Shown here piece after piece: positions 46,815 through 55,209 of a DNA stretch of 56,393 nt. This DNA comes from Bacteroidales bacterium (GTDB taxonomy: Bacteria > Bacteroidota > Bacteroidia > Bacteroidales > GCA-2748055), in the NCBI GenBank assembly GCA_023138875.1, contig JAGLOO010000036.1, positions 1-56,393 of the forward strand, in the 5' to 3' direction. How positions within the stretch are numbered: the stretch's first letter is position 1; every line of letters starts with the position of its first letter. The translations under genes were made by a program, and so were the position numbers. The notes under the pieces were generated by a model. That model worked only from the letters and a program-made list of their open reading frames with translations, made no database searches and was not told the origin of the DNA.

Positions 46815-46980
46815 ATTTCCATTTCCGACTCCTTACCTCCCTGTTTACTTCGTAATAAGAGAATGGGGAAACGGTACTGAAATTCGTTGTAATCTATCGC
46901 AACAAGTTCCATATTCTCCTGTAGTATTATCGACAGGTTATTCAATACGGAAGCCTATAGAGGCTGTCAAATTTGTAACA

Positions 46981-47012
46981 TTTGTGTAAGTTATCTATAT
47001 TGCGTAACTTTA
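46981..47012 (+). promoter_or_regulatory. Promoter of the AAA ATPase gene
   Basis: TTTG (46981-46984) and TAACTTTA (47005-47012, one mismatch to TAnnTTTG) are 20 bases apart, 26 bases before the ATG at 47038. Confidence 0.5.
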
Positions 47013-47019
47013 CAGTTAC
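47004..47019. promoter_or_regulatory. Inverted repeat over the -7 region, possible operator
   Basis: gtaac-tttaca-gttac has perfect 5-bp arms straddling the -7 element. Further gtaac/gttac copies occur at about 46975 and 47031, so a repressor or autoregulatory protein could bind here. No regulator gene is adjacent. Confidence 0.35.
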
Positions 47020-47037
47020 TTACAAACAAGTTACATC

Positions 47038-48165
47038 ATGAAACAAGTACCTTTCAAATTCGGAGAGGTTGTCACTGGAGAGCATTTTACCAACAGGGAG
47101 GATGAAATTAATAAGTTACGGAGCAACTTCATTTCACTGCAAAACACCATCATCATATCCCCACGCCGCTATGGGAAAAGTTCACTGGTGAAAGAGGCTG
47201 CAGAAAGATTTGTCCAGAAGGAAAAAGGATACTTTTTCTGCTTTTTCGATTTAATGTATATATACTCTGAAGAAGAGTTTTACAATCAGTTTGCCACCAA
47301 AATTCTGAAAGCCACTTCCAACAAAGTCGAAGAATTTCTTCAATTGGCAAAGAACGTGCTCAAAGGAACCAGGGTAACTATAAATACAGGTACCGGGGAG
47401 CCTGCCCTGGAGCTCGGTGTCAACTATATTAAGGACAATATTGATACCATACTCAACCTGCCCCAGATCATAGCCGGGAAAAAGAAGAAAAAGGTTATTA
47501 TCTGTATCGATGAATTTCAGAATATCTCACGCTTTAAACAACACGAAAAACTCCAGGGCAGGCTTAGATCCATTTGGCAGCATCATAAGAATGTCGGGTA
47601 TTTGCTATATGGATCTAAACAGACCATGATGATAGAGATATTCCATAAAACCAACGGCCCTTTCTACAAGTTTGGTGAGACAATTTATCTGAATCGGATA
47701 CATAAAGACCGACTGAGAGAATATGTACAACAGGCTTTTCATTCCACAGGGAAAGAGATATCAGGGGAGATCTGCAACAGGATTATTGATACCATTGAGA
47801 ATCATCCTTACTATCTGCAGCAATTCGCACGAAATACATGGCTTATTTCTGAAGAGAAAGTTACAGAGGCCGATTTCATTGAAGCAAAACGATCCCTGAT
47901 ATCTGAAAACCTGAATTTTTACAATGAGCTGCTGGATAACCTGACCAATTACCAGGTTAACTTTTTAAGGGCACTGCTCAACAAAGAAGAACAGCTCTAT
48001 TCTTCAGAGGTAATATATTCTTATAAGCTGGGGTCATCGGCCAATATCAGGAGGATGTACATCGCATTTGTAAATAAGGGCATTATCATAAAAGAAGGTG
48101 GTAAGATCATCTTTGCCGATCCTGTTTTCAAGCTTATAGCTGAGCAAAGATTCCTGCCTCAATAA
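47038..48165 (+). CDS. Stand-alone AAA/STAND-like ATPase with C-terminal winged helix
   Basis: The 375-residue ATP-binding protein belongs to the archaeal-type ATPase group common as single accessory genes in Bacteroidota. It has the N-terminal FTNREDEINKL box, Walker A SPRRYGKSSL (Lys47; the first Gly is replaced by Ser), Walker B VIICIDEFQN (Asp158, Glu159), a sensor-like LLYGSKQ, and a C-terminal winged-helix-like region (ANIRRMYIAFVNKGII). It is visibly AT-richer than its neighbours and has its own promoter, consistent with horizontal gain. No nuclease domain was recognised in the C terminus. The function is unknown. Confidence 0.83.
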   Translation: MKQVPFKFGEVVTGEHFTNREDEINKLRSNFISLQNTIIISPRRYGKSSLVKEAAERFVQKEKGYFFCFFDLMYIYSEEEFYNQFATKILKATSNKVEEFLQLAKNVLKGTRVTINTGTGEPALELGVNYIKDNIDTILNLPQIIAGKKKKKVIICIDEFQNISRFKQHEKLQGRLRSIWQHHKNVGYLLYGSKQTMMIEIFHKTNGPFYKFGETIYLNRIHKDRLREYVQQAFHSTGKEISGEICNRIIDTIENHPYYLQQFARNTWLISEEKVTEADFIEAKRSLISENLNFYNELLDNLTNYQVNFLRALLNKEEQLYSSEVIYSYKLGSSANIRRMYIAFVNKGIIIKEGGKIIFADPVFKLIAEQRFLPQ

Positions 48166-48219
48166 ACTGCACTCCAGACTATATTCCTTCATAGTGCTCA
48201 AACTTGAACCGGAAGAATT

Positions 48220-48780
48220 TTACTTCAGCAGTTCCTTTAGCTTTGCATCGAGGTATTCTCCGCGCAGGCCTTTTGCCACAATGATGCCGTCGCCGTCAAT
48301 GAGGAAGTTCATGGGGATGCCCATCACCCCGTACATGGCTGCAGGTACCGATTGCCAACCTTTCAGATCACTGACGTGGGACTCCCACTCCAGCCCGTCT
48401 TTCTCAATGGCGCCCACCCACTCCTCCTTGCTTTTGTCCAGGGATACGCCGTAGATTGTAAATCCTGAGCCATTGGCGAAATTTTTGTCCTCAAAGTGCT
48501 GGTATGTTTTTACCAGGTTGGGATTTTTCATTCGGCAGGGGGAGCACCAGGCAGCCCAGAAATCAATCAGGACCATCTTCCCACGCAGGGAGGTAAGGGA
48601 GATCTTCTCTCCATCCGGCGATTTGAACACCAGGTCAGGTGCCCTTTCACCAATATTGATGCCCACCCTGATATCACCCTGTGTTTCAACAGTTGATTCT
48701 GATCCGGACGTATCCCCTTTGCTAAAAGTGCATGATATGAGAAATAATGATGCAGTCAACAGGTAAATGATTCGCTTCAT
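48220..48780 (-). CDS. TlpA-like thioredoxin-fold lipoprotein
   Basis: A 186-residue lipoprotein with lipobox LISC (Cys17). The thioredoxin domain of the AhpC/TSA-TlpA type (about 43-186) has the redox motif WCSPC (Cys79, Cys82), and the cis-Pro segment GVMGIPMNFLID. It probably reduces or oxidises disulphides of periplasmic proteins. It follows murA by 17 bases on the same strand, an arrangement also seen elsewhere in the phylum. Confidence 0.9.
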   Translation of the reverse strand: MKRIIYLLTASLFLISCTFSKGDTSGSESTVETQGDIRVGINIGERAPDLVFKSPDGEKISLTSLRGKMVLIDFWAAWCSPCRMKNPNLVKTYQHFEDKNFANGSGFTIYGVSLDKSKEEWVGAIEKDGLEWESHVSDLKGWQSVPAAMYGVMGIPMNFLIDGDGIIVAKGLRGEYLDAKLKELLK

Positions 48781-48797
48781 GATTCAGGATTAGAGGT

Positions 48798-50105
48798 TCA
48801 GGCCTCACGTTTAATGGATGCGCCCAGCGCATTCAGGCGGAGATCGATATTTTCATAACCGCGATCGATTTGTTCAATGTTATGAATGATGCTTGTGCCC
48901 TCGGCCGCCATGGCTGCAATAAGCAATGCCACGCCTGCACGGATATCAGGTGAAGACATGACGGTAGCCCTAAGGCGAATGGCGTGATCCAATCCGATGA
49001 CAGTTGCCCTGTGGGGATCGCACAGAATGATCTGGGCACCCATATCAATGAGTTTATCCACGAAGAAAAGACGGCTCTCAAACATCTTCTGATGGATCAG
49101 TACGCTTCCGCTGGCCTGTGTGGCTGTCACCAGGATCACACTGAGCAGGTCAGGCGTAAGTCCCGGCCAGGGCGCATCGGCGATTGTCATAATGGCCCCG
49201 TCGATGAATGTCTCAATGGCATAGTGCTCCTGGAGAGGGATCAGCAGGTCATTCCCCTTTGGCTCCATCATGATCCCCAGTCTCTGGAAAGAAGCCGGGA
49301 TAATGCCTAACTGGTCAAAACCTACATTCTTGATTGTCAATTCGGAGCAGGTCATGGCAGCCATTCCAATGAAACTGCCCACCTCGATCATATCAGGAAG
49401 GATGGTATGGTCGGTTCCACCAAGTTGGTCCACCCCCTGGATGATAAGCAGATTTGAGCCAATGCCCGAGATACGTGCACCCATGCGTACAAGCATTTTA
49501 CAAAGTTGCTGTATGTAGGGCTCACAGGCGGCATTATAGATGGTAGTGGTACCTTCAGCCAGCACACTCGCCATGATGATATTGGCTGTCCCCGTCACAG
49601 AGGCTTCATCCAGAAGCATATAAGCACCCTTCAGGTTGGATGCATTGACCCGGTAAAAATTCTTTGCATGGTCAAAATCAAAGGTGGCTCCCAACGATTG
49701 AAATCCGATGAAGTGTGTATCCAGCCTTCGACGTCCGATTCTGTCACCTCCCGGTTTGGGTAAAACGGCCTCTCCGAATCTGGCCAGCAGGGGACCAATG
49801 ATCATCACAGAGCCCCGCAGGGCAGCCGACTGCTGGCTGTATGCATCTGTTTTGAAATAGTCCTGATCCACATGCTCAGCCTGGAAACTATAGCTGGTAT
49901 CTGCAAGCTTTTCAACCCCTACGCCCAGATTTTCAAGAAGTTTGATCAGCATCAAAACATCCATGATCCGGGGGAGGTTGTGGATGGTGATTTTTTGAGG
50001 GGTAAGCAGCGTAGCACAAAGGATTTGCAGTGCTTCATTCTTGGCACCCTGGGGAGTGATCTCCCCATGAAGTCTGTGTCCACCTTCGATAATGAATTTA
50101 CCCAT
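48798..50105 (-). CDS. murA: UDP-N-acetylglucosamine 1-carboxyvinyltransferase
   Basis: First committed step of peptidoglycan synthesis, transferring enolpyruvate from PEP to UDP-GlcNAc in the cytoplasm. The 435-residue protein is complete. The active-site loop reads PGGDRIGRRRLD, with Asp121 where the fosfomycin-reactive Cys normally sits (Cys115 in E. coli numbering). Asp is catalytically competent and is known to confer fosfomycin insensitivity. Lys22 and Asn23 in GAKNEAL and a terminal Arg-rich segment are present. Cotranscribed with a DUF4290 gene 3 bases upstream. Confidence 0.96.
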   Translation of the reverse strand: MGKFIIEGGHRLHGEITPQGAKNEALQILCATLLTPQKITIHNLPRIMDVLMLIKLLENLGVGVEKLADTSYSFQAEHVDQDYFKTDAYSQQSAALRGSVMIIGPLLARFGEAVLPKPGGDRIGRRRLDTHFIGFQSLGATFDFDHAKNFYRVNASNLKGAYMLLDEASVTGTANIIMASVLAEGTTTIYNAACEPYIQQLCKMLVRMGARISGIGSNLLIIQGVDQLGGTDHTILPDMIEVGSFIGMAAMTCSELTIKNVGFDQLGIIPASFQRLGIMMEPKGNDLLIPLQEHYAIETFIDGAIMTIADAPWPGLTPDLLSVILVTATQASGSVLIHQKMFESRLFFVDKLIDMGAQIILCDPHRATVIGLDHAIRLRATVMSSPDIRAGVALLIAAMAAEGTSIIHNIEQIDRGYENIDLRLNALGASIKREA

Positions 50106-50108
50106 GGA

Positions 50109-50714
50109 TCAGGATTGCTGTTTCTTCTTCCCTCCTCCCTTCTTCTTGCGGTTCTTCGCAAGAATATCCTTGGTTTCGGGAAGTTTCAGGTCCTCGCTGA
50201 TTTCCAGTTTTCCACCTGACAGGGTCTTAAGATCCAAAAAGATCACCTCGTCACTCACTGCTTCTCTGTTCCATGTGAGGTAGGACTTTTTCATGTGAAA
50301 AGCAATCAATCTGGTCAGATCCTCCTTTTCCTCTCCGGGTTCAAGCTCTACGGCTTTTTCGATCATCAGTACAATGGACCTGCCATAATGCTTAAACCTT
50401 ATTTTGTGCTGGTCATAAGGAACCTTCCTTGGCTTGCTCTTCAGGGATGTCTTATCGGGCCAATCATATGGTGAGTCTATATCCAGGTCAAAATCAGAAA
50501 TGATGGCCAGGTGGTCCCATAGCTTGTGTTTGAAATCATTTACATCCCGCAGGTGGGGATTCAGGTTCCCCATAACAGCAATTACCGAGCGTGCGGCGCG
50601 GTTCCTCTCATCACGGTCCTCAATGGTCTTGATGTGGTTGACCATCTTCTGTATGTTCCTGCCGTATTCCGGCAATATCAGCTTCTTACGGCTGGAATTG
50701 TAATCGTATGACAT
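50109..50714 (-). CDS. DUF4290 family protein
   Basis: A 201-residue cytoplasmic protein typical of Bacteroidota (YGRNIQKMVNHIKTIEDR, MGNLNPHLRDVNDFKHKLWD). No catalytic motif is evident. It ends in a Lys-rich tail (KNRKKKGGGKKKQQS). It directly precedes murA, with a 3-base gap, so a link to cell-wall synthesis is inferred from conserved context only. Confidence 0.88.
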   Translation of the reverse strand: MSYDYNSSRKKLILPEYGRNIQKMVNHIKTIEDRDERNRAARSVIAVMGNLNPHLRDVNDFKHKLWDHLAIISDFDLDIDSPYDWPDKTSLKSKPRKVPYDQHKIRFKHYGRSIVLMIEKAVELEPGEEKEDLTRLIAFHMKKSYLTWNREAVSDEVIFLDLKTLSGGKLEISEDLKLPETKDILAKNRKKKGGGKKKQQS

Positions 50715-50752
50715 TAAATTGGATTTTTTACAAAAGTAATTCTTTTAAGTGA

Positions 50753-51043
50753 TTACCCTATTGAAATGTTCAATTGTTTTCCTAATCCATTCTCAATCAA
50801 TCTATAGTATGTAGAAATCTGGATGTCACTTTTTCCTCGCTCTATTCGTGAAATATAGCTTTTCTTCGTCCCGGTCCTTCTTGCGAGTTCTTTTTGGGTT
50901 AACCGGGCTTCCTTTCTTGCTTCTTTAAGCATAACTCCCAATCTGAAAGCAAGAGATTTCGCATCGTATTCATCTCTGGCCGAAGTGCCTTTTTCGCCGT
51001 ATTCCCTAATAAGTATGTCTTCAAAATCTGTTATGTTTTGCAT
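50753..51043 (-). CDS. XRE-family HTH protein, HigA-like antitoxin
   Basis: About 96 residues from the ATG at 51043, one base after the stop of the toxin remnant (a longer start from GTG at 51067 would overlap the toxin reading frame). A Cro/C1-type helix-turn-helix (about 40-85) contains LTQKELARRTGTKKSYISRI. Position and size match a HigA antitoxin. Its toxin partner upstream is truncated, so the protein is an orphan regulator that may still bind its own promoter region. Confidence 0.85.
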   Translation of the reverse strand: MQNITDFEDILIREYGEKGTSARDEYDAKSLAFRLGVMLKEARKEARLTQKELARRTGTKKSYISRIERGKSDIQISTYYRLIENGLGKQLNISIG

Positions 51044-51044
51044 T

Positions 51045-51163
51045 TTATCTGTCTCCATATTTTTCACTAAAATACTCTTTCTTCATTTTCTCTGCGATTC
51101 GTAATTCTTTTAATGGTGTCTTTTGAGTTTTCTTAACAAAACAATTTGTCAATACAACCAGAT
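51045..51163 (-). pseudogene. Truncated HigB/RelE-like toxin, C-terminal remnant
   Basis: About 38 codons ending in TAA (51045-51047) read LVVLTNCFVKKTQKTPLKE and then AEKMKKEYFSEKYGDR, matching the C-terminal part of Gp49/HigB-like toxins with their LTNCFVKKT-x-KTP motif. No start codon or N-terminal half exists: the frame runs straight into the end of uvrD (stop at 51166-51168). A deletion appears to have fused the toxin tail to the uvrD terminus. It cannot make an active RNase. Confidence 0.75.
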
Positions 51164-51165
51164 CG

Positions 51166-53475
51166 CTATTCCACCACCCTCAGCTTGGCGAACTTCAGCA
51201 ACAACTGCTTTTTTCCAATGGGAAATTCGACGGTGGCTTTTACATTGGAATCTGCTCCTTCCAGGATCTTCACCTCTCCGATACCGAAGCGGGGATGCTC
51301 TACTTTTGTTCCCACTTTGATCTGGTCCGGACTGGATGGGGTAAAATCCTTTGGGGGCTGTGAGGTCTGCGAGGTCTGGTTCACATTCACCAGTTTGCGT
51401 CCGCCCACCTGGATCTTTGAAGGTTGGGAACGGCGTTCCATAATCTTTCGGTAGGTTTCGGGAACATAGCGTTCCTTTTCTGTTTGCTCAGCCTGGGGCA
51501 ATACGGGGTAGAAATCGGGCGGGAGGTCCAGGTATTTGGTATCGATCTCTTTGATGAAACGGCTGGGTGAACACGCATGCTGGATGCCCCACTTGTACCT
51601 TTGGGCAGCATAGGAAATTACAGCGGTCTTCCCGGCACGGGTCAGCGCCACATAGAACAGCCGGCGTTCCTCTTCCAGGTCCTTTGGATTGTCGGTGCTC
51701 ATCGGGGATGGAAACAACTCCTCTTCCACCCCGGCTATGACCAGGTGTTTGAACTCAAGTCCTTTGGCCGAATGGATGGTCATGATGCTCACCTTGTTCC
51801 GGTCCTCATCCTTGTCCTGGTCAGCATCGGTCATCAGGGTCACTTCCTGCAGATAGTCACCCAGGGTCATCTCCCCGTTATCTTCCGAATTGTCGGTGAA
51901 ATCCTTGATCCCGTTCAGGATTTCCTCCACGTTTTCGTACCTGCTTACATTTTCAGGGGTTTGATCCGACTTCAGATCCGAAATGATCCCCGCTTCATTG
52001 GCAATGGTGTACGCCAGATCGAAGGCCTCCATCTCGTTCAAACGTTGCTGAAAGCTCCTGACCATTTTCATAAAGCCCTGCAGTTTTACAAGGGTTCCTT
52101 TGTTGAATCCCAGGTGAACCTGGTCCAGGTGCACAAGGATATCCCAGATGTGAGAGTCCAGTTTTTCTGCGTAACCAATCAATTTATCCAGTGTGGTCTT
52201 GCCAATGCCCCGCATGGGATAGTTGATCACACGTTTCAGTGACTCATCATCCCTGGGATTGACCGTAATGCGGAAGTAGGCCAGCAGGTCTTTGATCTCC
52301 TTTCGCTGGTAAAAGGAGAGGGAGCCGTATACTTTGTAAGGGATGTTCATCCTGCGCAGACTCTCCTCAAAGATCCTGGATTGGGCATTGGTCCTGTACA
52401 AAATGGCAAAATCGCTGTATTCCAGCTGCTCCCTGAACCTAAGATCGGAGATGTGGCCCGCCACGTTATAACCCTCTTCCCTGTCATCGGTCGCTTTCAC
52501 TACCCGGATCTGCTCTCCAGTTTCGTTGTTGGAAAAAACCTCCTTGGAGATCTGTCCCCTGTTCTTCTTAATCACGCTGTTGGCCGCATTGACAATGGTC
52601 CGGGTCGACCGGTAGTTCTGTTCAAGCTTAAAAAGACGGTAATCGGAATAGTCGTTCTTAAAGTTGAGCATGTTTTCGATGCGGGCACCCCTGAAAGAGT
52701 AAATGCTCTGGGCATCATCACCCACCACACAGAGGTTCCGGTGGATCTCCGATAATTTTTTGATGATCATGTACTGGGAGTAGTTGGTATCCTGGTACTC
52801 ATCCACAAGAACATAATCGAATGCTTCCCTGTACCGGTCCAGCACCGCGGGATGATCCCTGAAGAGCAGGTTGGTTTGCAGCAGCAGGTCGTCGAAATCC
52901 ATGGCACCGAAATGCTTGCACCGCTTCACATACCTGTCATACACCTCACCCTGGCGCGGACGCCGGTTCACCTGGTCACGTACCTGGTACTCCCCGCTTC
53001 CGAGATATACATCGGGTGTGACCAGGTTGTTCTTGGCAGCCGAGATCCTTCCGAACACTTCCGCAGGCTTGTATATCTTTTCATCCAGGTTGAACTCTTT
53101 AATGATGCTTCTAACAAGGCTGCGCGAATCGATGGTATCATAAATGGTAAAACTGGAAGGGAATCCCAGTATCTCAGCCTCCTGGCGAAGTATCCTGGCA
53201 AACAGTGAGTGAAAGGTTCCCATCCAGAGGCGCCTGGCCAGATCGGGGGCAACCAGTGTGGCAATGCGTTCCTTCATCTCCCTGGCTGCCTTGTTGGTAA
53301 AAGTGAGGGCCAGGATCCTGGATGGAGATATTCCCATGGAAAGCAAGTATGCAATGCGGTACGTGAGCACCCGGGTCTTACCTGAGCCGGCACCGGCAAT
53401 GACCAGTGCCGGGCCCTTATGATTCATCACTGCTGCCTGCTGCGCCTCGTTCAAATCCTGCTTTATCGCTTCCAC
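51166..53475 (-). CDS. uvrD: ATP-dependent DNA helicase UvrD/PcrA
   Basis: SF1A 3'-5' helicase used in nucleotide-excision and mismatch repair and in clearing replication obstacles. The 769 residues carry motif I AGAGSGKTRVLTYR, motif Ia TFTNKAAREMKER, motif II VDEYQDTN, motif III GDDAQSIYSFRGA, motif IV NYRS, motif V TIHSAKGLEF and motif VI FYVALTRA, then the Tudor-like C terminus with GTKVEHPRFGIGEV. The start is GTG; no in-frame ATG precedes it before a stop. Its stop lies 3 bases from the toxin remnant. Confidence 0.96.
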   Translation of the reverse strand: MEAIKQDLNEAQQAAVMNHKGPALVIAGAGSGKTRVLTYRIAYLLSMGISPSRILALTFTNKAAREMKERIATLVAPDLARRLWMGTFHSLFARILRQEAEILGFPSSFTIYDTIDSRSLVRSIIKEFNLDEKIYKPAEVFGRISAAKNNLVTPDVYLGSGEYQVRDQVNRRPRQGEVYDRYVKRCKHFGAMDFDDLLLQTNLLFRDHPAVLDRYREAFDYVLVDEYQDTNYSQYMIIKKLSEIHRNLCVVGDDAQSIYSFRGARIENMLNFKNDYSDYRLFKLEQNYRSTRTIVNAANSVIKKNRGQISKEVFSNNETGEQIRVVKATDDREEGYNVAGHISDLRFREQLEYSDFAILYRTNAQSRIFEESLRRMNIPYKVYGSLSFYQRKEIKDLLAYFRITVNPRDDESLKRVINYPMRGIGKTTLDKLIGYAEKLDSHIWDILVHLDQVHLGFNKGTLVKLQGFMKMVRSFQQRLNEMEAFDLAYTIANEAGIISDLKSDQTPENVSRYENVEEILNGIKDFTDNSEDNGEMTLGDYLQEVTLMTDADQDKDEDRNKVSIMTIHSAKGLEFKHLVIAGVEEELFPSPMSTDNPKDLEEERRLFYVALTRAGKTAVISYAAQRYKWGIQHACSPSRFIKEIDTKYLDLPPDFYPVLPQAEQTEKERYVPETYRKIMERRSQPSKIQVGGRKLVNVNQTSQTSQPPKDFTPSSPDQIKVGTKVEHPRFGIGEVKILEGADSNVKATVEFPIGKKQLLLKFAKLRVVE

Positions 53476-53650
53476 AAAATCCAGATTAAATTGGCTGACT
53501 AAGATAACATATGTTCATGGATTATGACCACAGCAAATCGTGGGTAAACTCACAATTTATTGCACAGTTATCTTAAAAGTTGCAATTTTGTGGGCCTTTT
53601 GTTCGTATAATATTTTAGCAATAATCCGTTTATAGTGTATAATAATAGAA

Positions 53651-55126
53651 ATGTTGCATCCCGGACCGGTTGAAAAAAAAATCATTTTAGGGTTGATCTT
53701 TTTCCTTTTTGCTGTCAGCATTGCCTGGACGCAGATCACCTCATCCACCGCCGATCACGTGGATACCATCAGCTATCCCGTTAGTCAGGGTGAGGATCCC
53801 CTGTTTGTCTTCTACCAGATCAACCAGGTTCCAAAACCCGGGAGCCTTTCAGCAACTTTACCAGGCTCAGGAAATTATAATTTTGAATGGAGCAAGTATA
53901 ATCCCGCCATCAACGGATTTGACCCCCCTTTCAGTTCTGATGCCGGCACAACAACATCTACAGTATCTGATCTGGAAGAGGGAGGATACCAGGTGAGGAT
54001 CCGGGATGGTGGCTCAACCGACACTTCCATGCTGGCTTGGGTGATGCTGGACAACTTCAGGGCTGAAGTGGACAAGACCGCAGATGATAAGGTTCCATCT
54101 CACAAATACACTTGCGTTTTCCTGGTGATGTCAGGATTCGTTACCCCGGATACTTTCGTTTATCATGATCCTGTCTCCCATGATACCATCACCCGTCCCA
54201 TTGATTTCAAATTCAAATGGACCTCGGACAATGACGACCTGAGGATTCCCAACGACACCACCATCCTGGACCCGAACATCACCTACCTGCCTCCCATCAA
54301 GGACACCTGGTACATCCTCACGGCCACCGACGACCTGGGAATGGTGGAGGTGGATTCGGTCCTCTATGAAAGCATCCAGACAAAAGCGAAATTCAGAGTG
54401 GAGTACTATGACAAGTATACTGAAGAGTATGATGCCACTCTGGATGGGACGTGGAGTCCTCCTGATGGTGATGGTAATATGCGTGGAAGCACGGATGCAC
54501 AACTGACCGTCAATTTCAAGAACGAATCGGAAAACGGGGCCAAATTCGAGTGGATCTACCTCGATACCCTGGGTGGCATTAAACAGAGTGAGATCACCTA
54601 TGATACGGCTGCGTTCACAGAGTATACCTATGAAACTGCCGATAAGTATTACTATCCCTATATGGTCTCTACCAGTGAAGCCGGATGTATCGATACCTTC
54701 CGGCTTGAACAGGCTATTTTTGTAGTAAAATCCACGCTGGAGATCCCCAATGTATTCTCTCCCAATGGAGATGAGTGGAATAATTTCTGGGTGTTCAAGC
54801 ACCAGTCCCTCAAATCGTGCAGGGTGACCATCGTGGATCGTAGCGGAAAGGTAGTATACAAAAGAAAGATCGATGATATCTATTCCTGGGACGGCTGGGA
54901 CGGAAACATGCATGACAGCAACCGGAAGGCCCCCGTAGGCCAGTATTATTATGTGGTGGAGGCCCTGGGGTATGACGGGGTGGAATATAAGGACCCCACC
55001 ATCATTGAGAACTGGAAACTGAACAAAGGCAACAACAACCAGACCTCCGGCACAACTTCTCCCGGTGGACAGGATCCCGGGGAAGCTATAACCACCTATA
55101 CCGGCTGGCTGTATCTCTACCGATAA
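53651..55126 (+). CDS. Secreted protein with T9SS type B (CHU_C) sorting domain
   Basis: The 491-residue exported protein has a hydrophobic signal (about 10-28, LGLIFFLFAVSIAWTQ) and a body of PKD/Ig-like beta domains (about 40-360; FEWSKYNPAI, FKWTSDNDDL, FEWIYLDTLGG). A gliding-motility C-terminal domain of type B follows (about 365-491: IPNVFSPNGDEWNNFW, YSWDGWDG, PVGQYYYVVEA, final GWLYLYR). Before the last strand there is an unusual Asn/Gly/Gln-rich loop (about 450-480). The sorting domain marks it for T9SS export to the surface. No enzymatic domain is visible. Confidence 0.9.
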   Translation: MLHPGPVEKKIILGLIFFLFAVSIAWTQITSSTADHVDTISYPVSQGEDPLFVFYQINQVPKPGSLSATLPGSGNYNFEWSKYNPAINGFDPPFSSDAGTTTSTVSDLEEGGYQVRIRDGGSTDTSMLAWVMLDNFRAEVDKTADDKVPSHKYTCVFLVMSGFVTPDTFVYHDPVSHDTITRPIDFKFKWTSDNDDLRIPNDTTILDPNITYLPPIKDTWYILTATDDLGMVEVDSVLYESIQTKAKFRVEYYDKYTEEYDATLDGTWSPPDGDGNMRGSTDAQLTVNFKNESENGAKFEWIYLDTLGGIKQSEITYDTAAFTEYTYETADKYYYPYMVSTSEAGCIDTFRLEQAIFVVKSTLEIPNVFSPNGDEWNNFWVFKHQSLKSCRVTIVDRSGKVVYKRKIDDIYSWDGWDGNMHDSNRKAPVGQYYYVVEALGYDGVEYKDPTIIENWKLNKGNNNQTSGTTSPGGQDPGEAITTYTGWLYLYR

Positions 55127-55209
55127 TAAAGGTGTATATTAGCCGGAAATCTGAAAGCCTGAAAGGAATATTAAATAAGCCTGCCTTAGCGCGATTGAAA
55201 GTTTAAAGG

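Larger units (their letters stand above)
46663..46868 (+). repeat. Tandem duplication of a 103-bp terminator module
   Basis: Units 46663-46765 and 46766-46868 differ only in the aataaaag versus aataagag context. A third, degenerate start (aaacggtactgaaattcgttg) begins at 46869. Each unit contains one complete hairpin-plus-T-tract terminator. Together with the promoter before 47038, these explain the 394-base gap 46644-47037; no gene is visible in it. Confidence 0.95.

Noticed and set aside
46663-46868. Duplicated module considered as a pair of small tRNA-like or structured RNA genes
   Set aside because: Each unit is explained by a hairpin and T tract, and no cloverleaf or conserved tRNA box could be drawn.
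53540-53600. Imperfect inverted repeat between uvrD and the T9SS type B gene
   Set aside because: Arms around cacaatttattgca and tgcaattttgtg pair only with a bulge and no T tract follows; it is too weak to call a terminator or operator.
54131-54913. A 260-codon minus-strand frame opposite the T9SS type B protein
   Set aside because: The plus-strand protein has a signal peptide and sorting domain; the antisense product shows only shadow-like composition.
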